Shown: positions 33,383 to 41,738 of the stretch, piece after piece
Layout: each line of letters begins with the position of its first letter
Numbering within the stretch: the stretch's first letter is position 1
From: a bacterium
GTDB lineage: Bacteria; Bdellovibrionota_B; Oligoflexia; Silvanigrellales; Silvanigrellaceae
Direction: 5' to 3'
NCBI GenBank assembly: GCA_009918675.1
Contig: RGDM01000024.1
Span: 1 to 43,003 of the forward strand
Length of the DNA: 43,003 nt
Program-made: the position numbers and the translations under genes
Notes under the pieces: generated by a model
Seen by the model: the letters and a program-made list of their open reading frames with translations, nothing else
Told to the model about the DNA's origin: nothing
Databases searched by the model: none

Positions 33383-35088
33383 TTGGCTTGTCCATCACAT
33401 TGATTTTTTGAAGCCGTGATTCCCCAGCTTTCCAAAGTACCAACATCACGAGCTGCGACATCTTTCACTTTGAGCTTCCAGGTTCCACCGAGTTTCTCTA
33501 CTCGAGAGTCTACCTGAATCGACTCGTGAATGCCCGTGTCAGAACGACCATCAGTTTTGCTGCTACGACGTCCCTTGAGCGAATTGACGCCCGGATACAC
33601 GCGCAGCTCTTTGCCCTCGGGTGTCACCAAGCTTACGCGCAAGTCGCGCACGTAAGGATGTTCAATATCGAGACGCACTTTGAGCGAACTTGCCGATCCT
33701 TGGTCTGAACTTTCAAGTGCAGATTCAATGCCGCGCGGATCGTTGTCCGGAATGCTTGCTTGCGCTGTTACATTTCCCTGCTCAGCCTCAACAATTCGAC
33801 CCAACTGAAGTTCGCGATTAAGGTCAACTGAACCTTGGTCGCTGGTTGCTTTTAAAGTCAATGCAACCTTTTCACCGCACTGTGCCGAGTTGGCTAGCTT
33901 GAACACGAAAGGTGCCTTAGCTTCGCTCGACTCACCTGCGTTCATATCGTTGAAGCCAGTGCTGCCATTAATGATTTGCACGCTGGAGGATGCGCTTGAG
34001 AGCACGCCTTGAATATTTGTAGTTGCCTTCACAGCTTTATTGGAAAGCTTGAAGAAAGCCTCAACAACTTCGCCAGGCTCAATCACGCCATTATTGTTAC
34101 CTGTTTGCTCTTGGTAACGCGCGTCCGAATACTGAATCGCAAGGAAATCGAGCGCAGGTTTGAACCAGCACAGTGGACGCACACCGGTTGTATACCCAGC
34201 GGCGGTCATGCACGACGCTTGCGAAGCAAGAAGCTCAGCTGCTTGATTGGTTTGTCCGCCCGAGGTGTTGCGACCCGGAATGACATTTTTGTCGAACGAA
34301 ACAGGGCAAAGTGCGCCATTGAAATAGGTGTCCAGTCGGCACTGCGCTTCTGGGTGTCCTATGTATGTCGATGTTACTTTACGAGGATCAGGAGTATCGA
34401 AGCGTGGTACAGCTGAACCCGAGCGCAATGCACCCAAAAGTGTTGCAAGACTCTGGCCCGCAGCCGAAGTGCGATAGCAGAGATCTTGTTCTTCAACTTT
34501 ATTCCACACTGCATCACACTTTTTCTTTTCGTAATCACCAACCAATGAGCGATAACGGGAGTTTTCGGTCAGCTGATTGCGCCAGATTTCACGCGCACAA
34601 GATTGAGTCGCAAAGTAATCTGCTTGCCCTTCGGAAGCAGCCCAATCAGAGTCGCCATAATAAGGAAAGCCACCCAGGTGGTGTCCAAGTTCATGACAGA
34701 CAACCATCGCAAAACCGTCCGGTGTTACTTCTGGACGACGCGCCAAACCACCATACATATTAATGATCCAGTTGGTGCCGCTTTGCTGAGCACTTGCGTT
34801 GACAGTTGGGTCTGTCCAGAGGTTATTCGAGGTCAGGCGTGCGCCCTTGCTCGCAACGATGGGCCGATAATAGTCGACGATGGTGTTGACGATATTGTTG
34901 AAGTCTTGTTCGCTCATATTTGCAAGAGAGTTAACGTTGTCTTGCAAATGCAAATTATTCGGAGGAAGAATTGAAGCGTTTGCGTTTTGCGCAAACAAAG
35001 CACCAGCAATCAAACATGCTGAAACGCCCCAGGGAAGCCATTCTGCCGCTTTCCGTCCACTGTTCCGAGTCCACTTCGCAGGCACCAT
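33352..35088 (-). CDS. Secreted HExxH metalloprotease with C-terminal P/Homo B domain
   Basis: A 578-residue protein with GGAGG eight bases before ATG. Signal peptide to about residue 39 (VSACLIAGALFAQNANA). Residues 129-138 read VVCHELGHHLGG, the zinc-protease HExxH motif; Glu153 in ASEGQADYF is the likely third ligand or partner. The middle has paired cysteines and a possible Ig-like segment (VVEAFFKLSNKAVKATTNI). The C-terminal ~115 residues (VRLDIEHPYVRDLRVSLVTPEGKE ... LGGTWKLKVKDVAARDVGTLESWGI) are a P/Homo B domain, which in proprotein convertases and many secreted bacterial proteases helps folding or targeting. Specific peptidase family not assigned. It overlaps the 984-residue gene downstream. 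Confidence 0.85.
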   Translation of the reverse strand: MVPAKWTRNSGRKAAEWLPWGVSACLIAGALFAQNANASILPPNNLHLQDNVNSLANMSEQDFNNIVNTIVDYYRPIVASKGARLTSNNLWTDPTVNASAQQSGTNWIINMYGGLARRPEVTPDGFAMVVCHELGHHLGGFPYYGDSDWAASEGQADYFATQSCAREIWRNQLTENSRYRSLVGDYEKKKCDAVWNKVEEQDLCYRTSAAGQSLATLLGALRSGSAVPRFDTPDPRKVTSTYIGHPEAQCRLDTYFNGALCPVSFDKNVIPGRNTSGGQTNQAAELLASQASCMTAAGYTTGVRPLCWFKPALDFLAIQYSDARYQEQTGNNNGVIEPGEVVEAFFKLSNKAVKATTNIQGVLSSASSSVQIINGSTGFNDMNAGESSEAKAPFVFKLANSAQCGEKVALTLKATSDQGSVDLNRELQLGRIVEAEQGNVTAQASIPDNDPRGIESALESSDQGSASSLKVRLDIEHPYVRDLRVSLVTPEGKELRVYPGVNSLKGRRSSKTDGRSDTGIHESIQVDSRVEKLGGTWKLKVKDVAARDVGTLESWGITASKNQCDGQAKWASRSARKH

Positions 35089-35195
35089 CTTATTTTCCTC
35101 CTTGAGTGCTTGTGCACCTCAGAAGATCATAATCTGGCCAGCTGACTGATCGGATGTAACGATTCCGTCACTTGCATCCAAACTTTGACGACTCG

Positions 35196-35432
35196 TTACT
35201 GCTTTGACACCTGTTCAGCGCGAGTCTCCACTTTGATTCCATTCGTCTCAAGTGAGTTGCCCTGCCCGCGCAAGGCATTCACTTTCGCGGCAATGTCTTC
35301 GGGAGTTTCGCGAACAATGATCCGCGCGCCACTGAGAAAGGTTATTGCTGTGTCTGGGAGTTTCTCAATCCACTGAATGTTAGTCTCGTTGATATAAACT
35401 CTTGCTCCGTCGAGGCGAGTGACCTGAATCAT
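35196..35432 (-). CDS. FlbD-family protein
   Basis: A 78-residue protein. ATG 35432 has GGAG six to seven bases upstream; a start five codons earlier is unlikely. The sequence MIQVTRLDGARVYINETNIQ, WIEKLPDTAITFLSGARIIV and RETPEDIA follows the FlbD family layout closely ('I-x-V-T-R-L-[ND]-G ... I-E-x-x-P-D-T-x-I-T-x-x-x-G'). FlbD proteins are normally found within flagellar clusters near motA or fliL; here no flagellar gene is nearby. It follows yajQ on the same strand by 46 bases and may be co-transcribed with it. Confidence 0.85.
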   Translation of the reverse strand: MIQVTRLDGARVYINETNIQWIEKLPDTAITFLSGARIIVRETPEDIAAKVNALRGQGNSLETNGIKVETRAEQVSKQ

Positions 35433-35478
35433 GGAAAACTCCTTCATCGTCGTCCGAATGAAAATCCGCCCATCGGCA

Positions 35479-35976
35479 TCAACTGCGCATATTCACAAAT
35501 TGCAATGGAATTTTGAGTTGGTTTTGCTGAACTTTCAGAAGGGCGATGACCTCCTGCAGGTCATCGATTTTTTTACCCGTCACTCGCAATTGCTTATCTT
35601 GAATCTGAGCTTCCACCTTCAACTTTGAATCTTTGATTATTTTAACAATTTGTTTCGCTTTATCCTGTTCAAGGCCCTGCTTAACCTTCAGCGACTGCTT
35701 GAGCATCATTCCACCCGCCGGCTCGCGTTTGCCTATTTCAATAGCACCTAGTTCGATTCCGCGCTTCAATAGTTTGCTATTCAGAATATCAAGTATGCTC
35801 TCGAGGCGGCTCTCAGCATCGGCGCTCATCTTGATTTCTGTGCTCGCGCGATCAAAGGTCAAGTCGAACTTTGTTCCTTTGAAGTCGTAGCGGGCCTGAA
35901 TTTCTTTTTGCGCTTGATTGACGGCGTTATCGACTTCTTGAACATTGACTTCCGAAACAACATCAAAGCTGGGCAT
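35479..35976 (-). CDS. yajQ: YajQ-family nucleotide-binding protein
   Basis: A 165-residue cytoplasmic protein. ATG 35976 has AGGAG five bases upstream and gives the family start MPSFDVVSEVNVQEVDNAVN. Conserved blocks: EIQARYDFKGTKFDLTF, SKLLKRGIELGAIEIG, IVKIIKDSKLKVEAQIQDKQLRVTGKKIDDLQ and IPLQFVNMR at the end. YajQ proteins have two ferredoxin-like folds and bind nucleotides; a Xanthomonas member binds cyclic di-GMP and controls virulence genes. It is divergent from the MFS transporter gene across 54 bases. Confidence 0.95.
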   Translation of the reverse strand: MPSFDVVSEVNVQEVDNAVNQAQKEIQARYDFKGTKFDLTFDRASTEIKMSADAESRLESILDILNSKLLKRGIELGAIEIGKREPAGGMMLKQSLKVKQGLEQDKAKQIVKIIKDSKLKVEAQIQDKQLRVTGKKIDDLQEVIALLKVQQNQLKIPLQFVNMRS

Positions 35977-36030
35977 AAGTTCTCCTTTGCTCACCTGAGC
36001 CAATTGACTGCGAGGGCCGCTAAACAACCC

Positions 36031-37329
36031 ATGACTTCATCAACAGACGTGGCCCAAAATCAAGACAACGCGATAAGGCGTTATACTCTTCTCGCGGTCT
36101 TTCTGACAATATTCCTCGACCTCGTCGGATTTGGAATGTTTGTTCCAATTCTTCCTGCAATCGCTCGGCAAATGAATGCAAGCAGCTCGCAAGCCGCCTA
36201 CCTGTCGACGGTGTTCTCTATAGGAACCCTACTTTCGGTTATGGTCCTCGGGCGACTTTCCGACAAAATAGGCCGACGTAAAATTCTCATCGGCACCGTT
36301 TTTCTTTCCATGCTCGCCCAATTTGCCACAGGCTTTGCCCCTGCGTTAGGCAGCTATCTTGCTCTCGCTTGCATACGCTTGTTTGCCGGGATAGCGGCAG
36401 GCAACATCGCCGTCGCACAAGCAACCATTGCCGACATCACCCCTCCGCACGAACGAGCGCGGTCGATGGTGATCATTGGAGTCGCCTTCGGCGCAGGCTT
36501 TGCCCTTGGGCCCGCGATTGGCGGAGCGGTCACTCTGCTAGCCCCCGAAAACCCTATTTTCCCAATTGCCATGACCGCCGTCGTTCTCAATCTTGTGAAC
36601 TTGCTCTTGGTCTTTTTTCGCTTCAAAGAAACTCACCATCGCTTCGCGCCACCTGAACTTAAAAATATTGTTGCGGCAGCGCGGGCAGGTTCAGACGGCG
36701 GCACGACACAAACTACAACTGCTCGTGGAGAAGCTTTCAAACTCCTCGCTCGTCCGCATTTTAAAACAGTCCTGCTTATGCAATTCATACAGGTATTTGG
36801 TTTTGTTGGGGTGGAAACCATTCTTCCGCTTGCTCTTGCCGATGCCTATCACTTCGATCAACCCCACATTTATCGAGCATTTTTGTTCATAGGAATGGTA
36901 GTTCTTCTTGCCAATGCATCTGTCTCGCGTCCCCTGCTGAGAAAATTTGGGGAAGTTCGCACACTGAACTTGGGGCAAACCCTACTCACGTTCGGCATTT
37001 TCTTGATTCCCTGGGTCTCACCCAGCAGCAGTGCACTTTTTGCAGCACTCGCAAGCATGTCGATAGGAACAACTCTTTCGAATCCAGCCCTCGGCGGACT
37101 CACCAGCCGACTCAGTCCTCATGATCGGCAAGGATTAGCACTAGGAATTGCACAAACCGTCTCCTCAGCGGCGAGAATTTTAGGCCCAGCGTTTATGGGC
37201 CTCATGTATGAACACCTCAATGGCGTACCATCGCTTTATATTTCTTCTGGTCTTTTGCTGGTTGTCACTGTTATCGGTATGGCCGGAATGCGTGGGGTCA
37301 GAGCCAACGCAACTGTGACTGGTGGCTAA
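36031..37329 (+). CDS. MFS efflux transporter, TetA-like
   Basis: A 432-residue transporter with about twelve hydrophobic helices. The ATG at 36031 precedes the family start LLAVFLTIFLDLVGFGMFVPILP. Motif A is GRLSDKIGRRKIL after helix 2, and helix 5 carries the antiporter-type sequence GAGFALGPAIGG. This pattern fits the drug:H+ antiporter families that include TetA; the substrate is not predictable. A poor Shine-Dalgarno and an open upstream frame leave the exact start a little uncertain. It is followed 27 bases later by yceD. Confidence 0.9.
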   Translation: MTSSTDVAQNQDNAIRRYTLLAVFLTIFLDLVGFGMFVPILPAIARQMNASSSQAAYLSTVFSIGTLLSVMVLGRLSDKIGRRKILIGTVFLSMLAQFATGFAPALGSYLALACIRLFAGIAAGNIAVAQATIADITPPHERARSMVIIGVAFGAGFALGPAIGGAVTLLAPENPIFPIAMTAVVLNLVNLLLVFFRFKETHHRFAPPELKNIVAAARAGSDGGTTQTTTARGEAFKLLARPHFKTVLLMQFIQVFGFVGVETILPLALADAYHFDQPHIYRAFLFIGMVVLLANASVSRPLLRKFGEVRTLNLGQTLLTFGIFLIPWVSPSSSALFAALASMSIGTTLSNPALGGLTSRLSPHDRQGLALGIAQTVSSAARILGPAFMGLMYEHLNGVPSLYISSGLLLVVTVIGMAGMRGVRANATVTGG

Positions 37330-37356
37330 AAAAACAATTTCTTCCGGAGATTCTCC

Positions 37357-37938
37357 ATGAGTTGGAAACTTCCCCTCAATCAAGTTGGATCTGGCAGTAC
37401 CTTCACCCTAGGCGCACCAGCACAACCCGCACACTTCAAGGAGGTTCCCCTTCAACTCGACCAACATCCCTGGCTGCAGGACATTCTCAATGAATTGAGC
37501 TGTTCCAGCGAAGGCAAGCAAGCAAATTTTTCGCTGACTCTGGATGTTGAAAAGCAAAGCCAGTCGTACCGGGTGAAGGGCCACCTCAAAATGATCCCGC
37601 AGCTTGAATGTGTGCGCAGCTTGACTCAATTCCGTTCTGTGATTGAAAGCGAAACAGAGGCGCTTTTTTTCCGAGCCGCTGAGCAAACCCCAGGATCTGA
37701 GCACGAGCTTTCTGAAAGTGAAATGGAATCCTATGAACACGATGGAGCTGGTTTGCTCTTGTCGGAGTTTGTGACCGACCTCATCTACACGAGCTTGCCC
37801 GACTTCCCACTCTGCCAACCCGGTTGCAAAGGTCTCTGCAGTGAATGCGGGGTCAATTTGAACGAGGCGCGCCAATGTCCCAATGCCGGTCAGGAGACTG
37901 CACGCGGCAGCTGCCCAAACGTTGACATGTTCAAATAG
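37357..37938 (+). CDS. yceD: YceD (DUF177) family, 23S rRNA accumulation protein
   Basis: A 193-residue protein. ATG with GGAG seven bases upstream. The C-terminal half carries the family signature: LLLSEFVTDLIYTSLPDFPLC, then QPGCKGLCSECGVNLNEARQC, a likely zinc-binding Cys cluster. YceD is needed for normal 23S rRNA accumulation in E. coli and plants. In most bacteria it sits directly before rpmF (ribosomal protein L32); here the next gene is on the other strand and rpmF is not found within the window. Confidence 0.88.
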   Translation: MSWKLPLNQVGSGSTFTLGAPAQPAHFKEVPLQLDQHPWLQDILNELSCSSEGKQANFSLTLDVEKQSQSYRVKGHLKMIPQLECVRSLTQFRSVIESETEALFFRAAEQTPGSEHELSESEMESYEHDGAGLLLSEFVTDLIYTSLPDFPLCQPGCKGLCSECGVNLNEARQCPNAGQETARGSCPNVDMFK

Positions 37939-37962
37939 TAAATCTTGAAGATGCGCACTCGT

Positions 37963-38556
37963 TCAACCACCGGTCATCAATGAGCGCCAGAAAACCAAAG
38001 CCATGACAATGGCTATTGCGGCCGACACAAGCAAAACTAGCGTGGGTAAAGATTTGAGCAAGAGCTCTTTAACGAGAGCGTCACGCTGTTGCATGAAGGT
38101 TTTTTCAAGAAGAGTTGCAAGACCAGCTTCTCTGCCGTGCAGCACGCCGGCCGCAGATGCTTTTTCCACAATGCGCAGTCGCAACGCAGGCCAGCTTTGC
38201 CGAGAACGCAACAGTTCTTCCAGACTCACCTGCGACAAAACAAACTCTGTTGCCAATACGTCTCGCCGACCTTCATCCAACTCATCAACGATGCGCCGAC
38301 TGAAATGCGAGTAGCTGAACCAAGAGCCCAGCAGCGACAGCCGGGACCAACTCAAAGAGTTGAGCAACTCACTGCGAATAGAAACTGCCAAAGAGGAATT
38401 TAACCCTGCAGGCGACTCAACGAGTGTTTTCAGACAACCCAATCGAGCCAATACAAGAAGTGACGTCGCAAGAGGCTGCGAATTTAGAGCTGTTTCTTTA
38501 GAAACAACTTCTGCGCCCGCAGCGCCGACAACCAGCTCAGGTGAAAATGCAGTCAC
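37963..38556 (-). CDS. Membrane-anchored protein, possibly GspF-like
   Basis: About 197 residues. GTG 38556 has GGGAG six bases upstream; a GTG two codons earlier is next to that site. The protein is mostly helical (ELLNSLSWSRLSLLG, LEELLRSRQSWPALRLRI) and ends in one strong membrane helix, LPTLVLLVSAAIAIVMALVFW, then RSLMTGG. The layout of helices with 'EKASAAGVLHGREAGLATLLEK' before a terminal membrane span recalls the F domain of type II secretion/type IV pilus platform proteins, but the match is weak and no secretion genes are near. Convergent with yceD. Confidence 0.6.
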   Translation of the reverse strand: MTAFSPELVVGAAGAEVVSKETALNSQPLATSLLVLARLGCLKTLVESPAGLNSSLAVSIRSELLNSLSWSRLSLLGSWFSYSHFSRRIVDELDEGRRDVLATEFVLSQVSLEELLRSRQSWPALRLRIVEKASAAGVLHGREAGLATLLEKTFMQQRDALVKELLLKSLPTLVLLVSAAIAIVMALVFWRSLMTGG

Positions 38557-38580
38557 CCTCACCTCCCAAGAAAGGTTGAA

Positions 38581-38856
38581 TTACATCAGCTCCATTTCGC
38601 TGAAGCTTGCAAAACCACCAAACTCGGGCATGTACTCGACATCGTTCTTGGGAATGAGAATCTGCCGTTCACCAGTGCCGCCACGTTGGTACGCGGCAAA
38701 GCGCTGACACGACTTGAAGGTGTCGTTGTCAAAGGGTGCGTATGTGCAGGCAGCACCGCATGCTGACTTCACACCACAAACATCACTCAAAACCAGCTTG
38801 CCTTCCGCATCAACAACGCCTTGTTTTACATGATACGGACAACGCTGTGCTTTCAT
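38581..38856 (-). CDS. Small Cys-rich cytoplasmic protein, unknown function
   Basis: A 91-residue protein with a strong ribosome site (GGAGG, seven-base spacer, ATG). Five cysteines occur in the first 50 residues: RCPYHVKQG, SDVCGVKSACGAACTY and FKSCQRF. No signal peptide is present, so they are likely to bind a metal or cluster, not form disulfides. The second half is acidic and aromatic (DVEYMPEFGGFASFSEMELM). I do not know the family. It stands 24 bases upstream of the membrane-anchored gene on the same strand and probably forms an operon with it. Confidence 0.75.
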   Translation of the reverse strand: MKAQRCPYHVKQGVVDAEGKLVLSDVCGVKSACGAACTYAPFDNDTFKSCQRFAAYQRGGTGERQILIPKNDVEYMPEFGGFASFSEMELM

Positions 38857-39221
38857 CGCCTATCCTCCTTGATGGCAAAGTGGGCACCGAAGCAGTCAAA
38901 CCTGCTGCTGATATGTAAACTTATGTTTGGTTTTACGCCTGGAGTAAAACACGGGGTCCAAATTGTGTCAACCCGCCGGCCAGTCAAGCCCCCGGGTTCA
39001 GTCAACTTTTCGCCACTTCGACACATATGCAAACGGACGAGTGAGCCGCGTCACACCTACAAAATAATGGGAGTTGACCGATTATCGTAACATTGAATTA
39101 TTTTTTTTGATCACTCACTTCAGCCACTCGCTCGCGAGACACCTTCGTGACACCTCTAAATGTGAAAACGGGAATCCATCGCGACACATTCTTTCTACGA
39201 ATCAATTGAGGGAGAGTTTTC
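38857..39221. other. 365-base intergenic region before dprA
   Basis: No coding frame with a credible ribosome site was seen. It must hold the divergent promoters for the small Cys-rich gene and for dprA. TTGACC at 39074-39079 with ATTATT 17 bases later (39097-39102) is a weak promoter candidate for dprA, followed by an eight-base T-run. A short inverted repeat (AACCCG/CGGGTT near 38970-38996) is present. No tRNA or other RNA was recognised. Confidence 0.5.
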
Positions 39222-40013
39222 TTGAAAGACACACACACGTTGCAGAAAAATGAGCTTGAACATTTATTAAATCGTCCGCTGCATACAGATTTTCCGTCGG
39301 CGTTACGTTATCTCGGAGAGCCCAACATTCTCAGCCGCAAGCGTGTTGCCATCATTGGCTCTCGCCATCCTACTTTTTACGGACGCGAACAGGCGGCCCA
39401 TTTTGCGCGTGTGCTTGCTGGCGCGGGGGTTTGCATCGTCTCGGGGGCGGCGATTGGCATCGATACTGTCGCCAACTGTGTCGCACATTCTTACGGATGC
39501 ACTGCTGCAGTTCTTGGCAGCGGACTTCTCGCACCCTACCCACGCTCGAATATGGGACTTTTTGAAACCCTTCACCGTTCAGGACGTGGTCTCATTCTCA
39601 GCGAGTTCGCCGACACCCAACGCGCAGAAAAGTGGAATTTTCCCCGCCGCAATCGCGTGATCGCTGCTCTCTGTGACTTTGTCTTGGTTGTTGAGGCTGC
39701 GCTCGCGAGCGGCTCGATGATCACCGCTCGGCTCGCAGCCGACCTGGGTGTGGATGTCGGGGCCATTCCGGGTCCAGTTCACAGCTCAACAAGTCAGGGG
39801 ACCAACCTCCTAATAAAAGAGGGAGCTTTTTGCATTGAACGACCCGAGGAAATCCTTGAAAGGCTGACCATTTTGGGCCATCTGAGAGGCAGCCTTTGGG
39901 AGACATCAAGGCATGAATCAAATTCAAATCAACCCAGCAACCAACCCACGCACAGCACCGCTAGCTCGGGCAGCCTTTTCGAGCCCGCTGAAAATTGCTG
40001 GCTTACCTATTAA
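39222..40013 (+). CDS. dprA: DNA-processing protein DprA/Smf
   Basis: A 263-residue protein beginning with TTG, with GGGAGAG five bases upstream. DprA loads RecA on incoming single-stranded DNA during natural transformation and protects it. The Rossmann-like core is complete: KRVAIIGSRHPTFYGREQA, IVSGAAIGIDTVANCVAH, AVLGSGLLAPYPRSN, GLILSEFADTQRAEKWNFPRRNRVIAAL and ASGSMITARLAADLGVDVGAIPG. It is shorter than many homologs, lacking an N-terminal SAM domain and a C-terminal winged helix; the tail after residue 225 is Ser/Asn/Gln-rich and overlaps the dusB start by 101 bases. Confidence 0.92.
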   Translation: MKDTHTLQKNELEHLLNRPLHTDFPSALRYLGEPNILSRKRVAIIGSRHPTFYGREQAAHFARVLAGAGVCIVSGAAIGIDTVANCVAHSYGCTAAVLGSGLLAPYPRSNMGLFETLHRSGRGLILSEFADTQRAEKWNFPRRNRVIAALCDFVLVVEAALASGSMITARLAADLGVDVGAIPGPVHSSTSQGTNLLIKEGAFCIERPEEILERLTILGHLRGSLWETSRHESNSNQPSNQPTHSTASSGSLFEPAENCWLTY

Positions 40014-41109
40014 AAATCGGATCTTTCTCGCGCCGCTTGCTGGCGTTTCCGATGTGCCCTTTCGCAGGATCTGCCAGCAGCAGGGCGCAGGACTCACCTA
40101 CGTTGAGATGCTCTCCTCGACGGCAATCCGCTACAAAAACAAACGCACCTTTGAAATGATGGCACGCCATCCACTTGAGGACGTCTTGGGCGTTCAAGTC
40201 ACTGGACCCAATGCCGAAGATGTTGCTCAGGCTATTGAAATTCTTGATGCAGCAGGCTTCGAAACCATTGACATCAACATGGGTTGCCCGGTGAAAAAGG
40301 TGACCGGTGCAGGATGCGGAAGTGCCATTTTGAAAGATCCTCTGCGGGTGCAGAAGACCATGGAACTGGCGCGCGCCAGCACTTCGCTCCCGCTGAGTGC
40401 AAAAATCCGCTTAGGGTTCACCAGGGATGCCGTGAACGTCTCCGACACCACAAGCCGCATCGCTTTGTCGGCGGCAGACATGGTGACCATCCACGGCCGC
40501 ACGCGATCGGAATCTTATTCAACTCCTGTCGATCGCAGCGGCGTTCAAGAAGGAGTTCGCTCCGCCATGACGGCAGCTCTTGCCGCTGGACGCTCTCCGC
40601 CGGTCACCGTAGGCAATGGCGATATTTTTGATTTCGAATCAGCAGCGCGCATGCGCAGCGAAACCGATTGTGATGCCGTGATGGTTAGCCGTGGAGCACT
40701 TGGAAACCCATGGATCTTTCGCGAAATCCTGAACGAAAAATCCTACCACCCAAGCTATGAAGAGTGGCTCGATGTTGTCATGCAGCATATTGATCTGCAT
40801 GAAGCTCACTATGGTCACACAACCACCGCAGCTGTGCTGATGCGCAAACATCTTCTCTGGTACGCTAAAGGCTTCCCCGGCATAAAGGCGTTGCGCGACT
40901 TTCTCAATCGAGTCGAATCGCTTGACGCCGCGCGTGACATATTGAAAACCTACAGTAAGAGTGTTTCGCTCTCAACTCCGCGCTTTACATGGACCGAAAG
41001 CGAATACAGCGGAGAAAAATTCATGTATGATCCGAAATATGAAATGGACCGACAACTTGACCGCGGTGTGGGCGATGAAGGCCTGGTACAATCCGAAGAA
41101 GGACACTAA
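39913..41109 (+). CDS. dusB: tRNA-dihydrouridine synthase, DusB type
   Basis: A 398-residue FMN enzyme that reduces uridine to dihydrouridine in tRNA. Motifs: IFLAPLAGVSDVPFRRICQQ, VQVTGPNAEDVAQA, DINMGCPVKKVTGAGCGSAI with the catalytic Cys, KIRLGF, VTIHGRTR and VMVSRGALGNPWIF. The core starts near residue 27. ATG 39913 has GGGAG at 11 bases and I see no later start before the core, so a 101-base overlap with dprA appears real. About 40 residues extend beyond the usual end. Followed after 2 bases by the His-rich gene. Confidence 0.93.
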   Translation: MNQIQINPATNPRTAPLARAAFSSPLKIAGLPIKNRIFLAPLAGVSDVPFRRICQQQGAGLTYVEMLSSTAIRYKNKRTFEMMARHPLEDVLGVQVTGPNAEDVAQAIEILDAAGFETIDINMGCPVKKVTGAGCGSAILKDPLRVQKTMELARASTSLPLSAKIRLGFTRDAVNVSDTTSRIALSAADMVTIHGRTRSESYSTPVDRSGVQEGVRSAMTAALAAGRSPPVTVGNGDIFDFESAARMRSETDCDAVMVSRGALGNPWIFREILNEKSYHPSYEEWLDVVMQHIDLHEAHYGHTTTAAVLMRKHLLWYAKGFPGIKALRDFLNRVESLDAARDILKTYSKSVSLSTPRFTWTESEYSGEKFMYDPKYEMDRQLDRGVGDEGLVQSEEGH

Positions 41110-41111
41110 AA

Positions 41112-41705
41112 ATGCATAACGGCGACAAGCACAATCACAGCAACCACAGTCACGCAGGCCATAGCCACGACCACGAACATGAGCATGGAAGCTGCTGTGG
41201 CCACGATCATTCACACAGCCACCACGATCACGCAGGCCATAGCCACGACCACGACCACGGAGGGTGCTGCGACCATGACCACGGTCATGCGCACAAACAC
41301 CTCAGCGCCCACGATTGCTCGACGCTTGTGAACAAAGCGCAAGGTGTTGCAGACAGCAGTGCGGCAATTTCTTTCTTGCTCGAAGCGGGTGAAGGCTACG
41401 CTCACCTCGCAGATGCCGTTGGTACCTCAGCGGTTTGCGGACTTTTGCAGGAGCGCGTGTCTCGCGGAGCATCTCTCTCGAAACTCGACTCTGCCCGTTT
41501 GGCCGCGCTCACAGCCATTGAACTTGGACTCAGCAAAAACAGCGAAAAAGCCAAAGAAGCACTGACGCAAAGTATTGCGACACTTGAGGACTTCAAAGGC
41601 GATGAGCGTGAGGCTATAAGCCAACTCTTAGCAGATGTGCGCAAGGTTCTGGCCAGCATTCGCAGCACTGGATTGAAATCTCTTTTGAGCAAATTCAAAT
41701 TCTGA
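41112..41705 (+). CDS. Histidine-rich metal-binding protein
   Basis: A 197-residue cytoplasmic protein with AAGGA eight bases upstream of ATG. The first 65 residues are a His/Asp/Cys-rich tract of HSHDHEHEH type with two Cys-Cys pairs (GSCCGHDH and GGCCDHDHGH); this would bind several Zn, Ni, Co or Cu ions. The rest (residues about 70-197) is predicted helical (AAISFLLEAGEGYAHLADA, SARLAALTAIELGLSKNSEKAKEALTQ) and resembles no family I know. A store or chaperone for metal ions is likely; the gene directly follows dusB by 2 bases and precedes a serine protease gene. Confidence 0.75.
   Translation: MHNGDKHNHSNHSHAGHSHDHEHEHGSCCGHDHSHSHHDHAGHSHDHDHGGCCDHDHGHAHKHLSAHDCSTLVNKAQGVADSSAAISFLLEAGEGYAHLADAVGTSAVCGLLQERVSRGASLSKLDSARLAALTAIELGLSKNSEKAKEALTQSIATLEDFKGDEREAISQLLADVRKVLASIRSTGLKSLLSKFKF
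41151..41254. repeat. 26-bp direct repeat in the His-rich gene
   Basis: CACGCAGGCCATAGCCACGA plus CCACGA occurs at 41151-41176 and identically at 41229-41254, a period of 78 bp (26 codons). The His-rich tract therefore grew by internal duplication. Confidence 0.9.
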
Positions 41706-41738
41706 GACGGCTCGGAACATGCAATTGAGAACAAACCG

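Noticed and set aside
38857..39221. Hidden RNA gene or tRNA in the long spacer before dprA
   Set aside because: No cloverleaf, no T-loop sequence and no strong paired structure were seen.
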